From an uncultured Clostridium sp. (GTDB lineage Bacteria; Bacillota; Clostridia; Lachnospirales; Lachnospiraceae), in the NCBI GenBank assembly GCA_900543885.1, contig UQTA01000005.1, positions 1 to 64,000 of the forward strand: a stretch of DNA of 64,000 nt, in the 5' to 3' direction. Shown in pieces: positions 62,298-64,000 of the stretch. The notes below the pieces were generated by a model. That model did not search any database. It worked only from the letters and a program-made list of their open reading frames with translations, and was not told the DNA's origin. The translations under genes were made by a program, and so were the position numbers. Position 1 is the first letter of the stretch. Every line of letters starts with the position of its first letter.

Positions 62298-62459
62298 TGT
62301 ACTGTATCATTCGCTTTCAGCAGAATGACGCAGAATGAATTTTCAATCTGCAAGGCGGAGGAATGAGGCGATGCGGTGGCATCGTCGATTGACGACAACG
62401 CAGCAGATGGAAATTCAGGCAAGTCATTATGCGAAATGTGAGTGATACAGTACACTAGT
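62293..62459. repeat. MITE-like hairpin element with 17-bp terminal inverted repeats
   Basis: ACTAGTGTACTGTATCA (62293-62309) is repeated in inverse at 62443-62459. Inside, GAATTTTCAATCTGC pairs with GCAGATGGAAATTC and two small hairpins (CGATGC GGTG GCATCG; GTC GATT GAC) form the tip. No coding capacity. Could move by a transposase encoded elsewhere. Confidence 0.85.
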
Positions 62460-62561
62460 ACATCGCTCTCATGCCTCTTCCGGCATGACCAAGTACTATC
62501 CGGTACAAATCTGCTTAGACAGGTATGAAAAGAAGGAAATATGTACTTTGGAACGAAAAAC

Positions 62562-62594
62562 GGCGGCTGGGAAAACCCCAGTCGCCATTTTTTG
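62562..62594. terminator. Terminator next to the glycosidase gene
   Basis: GGCGGCTGGG and CCCCAGTCGCC form a strong stem (62562-62586). T6 follows on the plus strand and GTTTTTC on the minus strand, so it can serve the Cys-rich gene and the convergent GH43 gene. Confidence 0.85.
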
Positions 62595-62661
62595 AAGAAA
62601 AATGAACTGATTACAAATGTTTTTAGAATTGCGGGAGTGCAAAGCACGCAGCAATTCGGTA

Positions 62662-64000
62662 TCAGAAGGGTTTAAACACCTTATAATCCAGCCAGTCAAA
62701 ATCTGCCTGAACTCCATCCCCATGAAGATCCTGACAGGAAACACCCACCATGGCACCTGTAAAACCATTTCCTTCTACACGTTCATCGGAAAGGTTTCTC
62801 ATATCAAGCACATCTCCTACCTGGGTATAAGAGATTCCGTCCTGTGAAACGAAAAATGTCACATCACATTCTCTTACTTCTGCCTTTAAATATACAGGTT
62901 TTCCATTTTCTTCCAGATAAATCTTTTCGCCCTGGGTGATCTCCTTATTAACAGAAACATTTAACATTACATAAGGTTTTCCTTCATCATCCACAGACAT
63001 ATGCAGATAATAATTATTATCATAATTATAATAACATACGATCCCGGCCATATGGCAATAATCTCCTGGAGTAAACTCCATTTTTGCAGTAAAATCATAG
63101 GAATGATGCTGATGTCTGCGTGCTAACAGTCCCTGATTGTATTTAGATGCCAGGGAATTTCCACCCTGAATATGCAGCTTCCCCTCAGAAATGCTGATCC
63201 CGCAGGTTTTGGCACTCTGGCGCAAAGTCATATATTCCAGAGGAATTGCTGTGATCTTTCCAAAATCTGTAAATCCTGACTTTTCAGGCTTTACCTCCAC
63301 TTCACCCGGAACTTCAAAGAAATCTTCCGGTGATGCTGTATCATTAGCTGACAATTTAAACCAGCCATCATCTGTATAAAGCATATTCTGGATAGCTGTT
63401 TCACGTCCTGTAATACTGCAGTCACCCAGACTTCTGGAACAAAGATGTGCCATATACCAGTTTCCATCTTTTCCCTGAATGATCTGTCCGTGACCTGCCC
63501 GTTTTAACTGTACATCTTTTCCAAAAGAAGTAAGGACCGGTACATACGGACTGATCTCATAAGGTCCTGTCAGTTTTTCAGAACGGCACATAGTCACACA
63601 ATGCTTAAATTCTGTACCGCCTTCTGCTGTTACCAGATAATACCACCCGTCATGATAGAAAATATTCGGACCTTCCGTTGTTCCTTTATCACTGCCTTTA
63701 AACACATTATAAACAGGGCCAACTAATTTTTTTGTCTCCGGATCATACTGCTGTACACCTACACCACCGAAACGCTTATGATCCAGCCTGTAGTCAAAAA
63801 GCATATTGACCAGCCACTTGGTACCGTCCGGATCATGGAAGAGAGAAGGGTCAAATCCCATTTTATTAAGGGGAATAGGATCAGACCATGGGCCTTTTGG
63901 ATCCGAAGCAGTTACCATAAAATTATGAGTATCTTTAAAACGGTTCCGATTGGTGTATACTATGGTATAGATCAGGTAGAAAGTACCATTATCATATGTA
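62662..64000 (-). CDS. Glycoside hydrolase family 43 protein (beta-xylosidase/arabinosidase type), 5' truncated by window
   Basis: About 446 codons are visible; the start lies beyond 64000. The five-bladed propeller part shows VTASDPKGPWSDPI, FDPSLFHDPDGTKWLVNM (with the catalytic-site Asp neighbourhood) and EGPNIFYHDGWYYLVTAEGG, in which the Glu is the general acid. A C-terminal beta-sandwich (from about residue 245 of the visible part) contains the DYCHMAGIVCYYNYDNNYY segment of the GH43_C2 domain. No signal is visible. It would release xylose or arabinose from oligosaccharides, which fits the nearby pentose operon. The terminator is at 62562. Confidence 0.93.
   Translation of the reverse strand, partial: TYDNGTFYLIYTIVYTNRNRFKDTHNFMVTASDPKGPWSDPIPLNKMGFDPSLFHDPDGTKWLVNMLFDYRLDHKRFGGVGVQQYDPETKKLVGPVYNVFKGSDKGTTEGPNIFYHDGWYYLVTAEGGTEFKHCVTMCRSEKLTGPYEISPYVPVLTSFGKDVQLKRAGHGQIIQGKDGNWYMAHLCSRSLGDCSITGRETAIQNMLYTDDGWFKLSANDTASPEDFFEVPGEVEVKPEKSGFTDFGKITAIPLEYMTLRQSAKTCGISISEGKLHIQGGNSLASKYNQGLLARRHQHHSYDFTAKMEFTPGDYCHMAGIVCYYNYDNNYYLHMSVDDEGKPYVMLNVSVNKEITQGEKIYLEENGKPVYLKAEVRECDVTFFVSQDGISYTQVGDVLDMRNLSDERVEGNGFTGAMVGVSCQDLHGDGVQADFDWLDYKVFKPF

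Overview
The window looks like chromosome from a spore-forming, low-to-medium G+C Firmicute of the gut Lachnospiraceae (Clostridium cluster XIVa). The 5' end of a 16S rRNA gene sits at the left edge and has the typical clostridial start. A complete cotJA-cotJB-cotJC spore-coat operon is present. Lipoprotein signals, strong AGGAGG ribosome sites and sigma-A promoters are all of Gram-positive type. I cannot name a genus from sequence alone.

Layout. 1-7.6 kb: start of an rrn operon with two tandem promoters, a PD-(D/E)XK nuclease-like gene, a membrane acyltransferase, a 151-bp structured repeat, and a TRAP transporter whose large permease is fused to two near-identical solute-binding domains and preceded by a long leader with a terminator. 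7.7-13 kb: a heterodimeric ABC exporter, then a MATE efflux pump with a MarR regulator. 13.05-13.97 kb: a gene-free island of three long imperfect palindromes and a 19-bp tandem repeat. 14-18.8 kb: uvrA, with an IS607-family element (TnpA serine recombinase plus TnpB) inserted directly upstream of it. 18.9-23.5 kb: a RocB-like M20 peptidase, the scar of a deleted nucleoside-type ABC transporter, a small DUF6809-like protein and ftsH. 23.6-30.7 kb: a polar amino-acid ABC transporter, folD-fchA-tcdA, a short orphan protein and a flotillin. 30.7-37.8 kb: a dicarboxylate symporter with a UxaA-type dehydratase and divergent LysR regulator, then a two-component system. 38.1-49.8 kb: a peptide-catabolic locus (M42 peptidase, isoaspartyl dipeptidase IadA, M20 amidohydrolase, DppFDCBA importer) with a divergent AAA+ regulator. 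49.8-52 kb: an ABC-F protein and a second copy of the 151-bp repeat. 52-56.9 kb: a sugar isomerase / DUF4867 / xylulokinase operon with an AraC regulator. 56.9-60.2 kb: a lone cobI-type methyltransferase divergent from a NitT/TauT-type ABC importer. 60.3-62.5 kb: the cotJ operon and a Cys/Gly-rich protein whose stop codon lies inside a MITE-like hairpin. 62.6-64 kb: a GH43 glycosidase cut by the window edge.

How genes work together. Most of the window is transport plus first-step catabolism: TRAP, symporter, peptide and amino-acid importers, each next to its hydrolase or regulator. The clearest functional unit is 38.1-49.8 kb, where an imported peptide would be cut by IadA, an M42 aminopeptidase and an M20 amidohydrolase. 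Its regulator has the architecture of a sigma-54 activator but lacks the GAFTGA motif, and the dpp operon has a sigma-A promoter.

The most unusual items are the DctM-DctP-DctP fusion with its leader, the 151-bp cloverleaf-like repeat with compensatory base changes between its two copies, the triple-palindrome island, and the degenerate AAA+ regulator. No CRISPR array, tRNA gene, prophage or recognisable complete defence system was seen.
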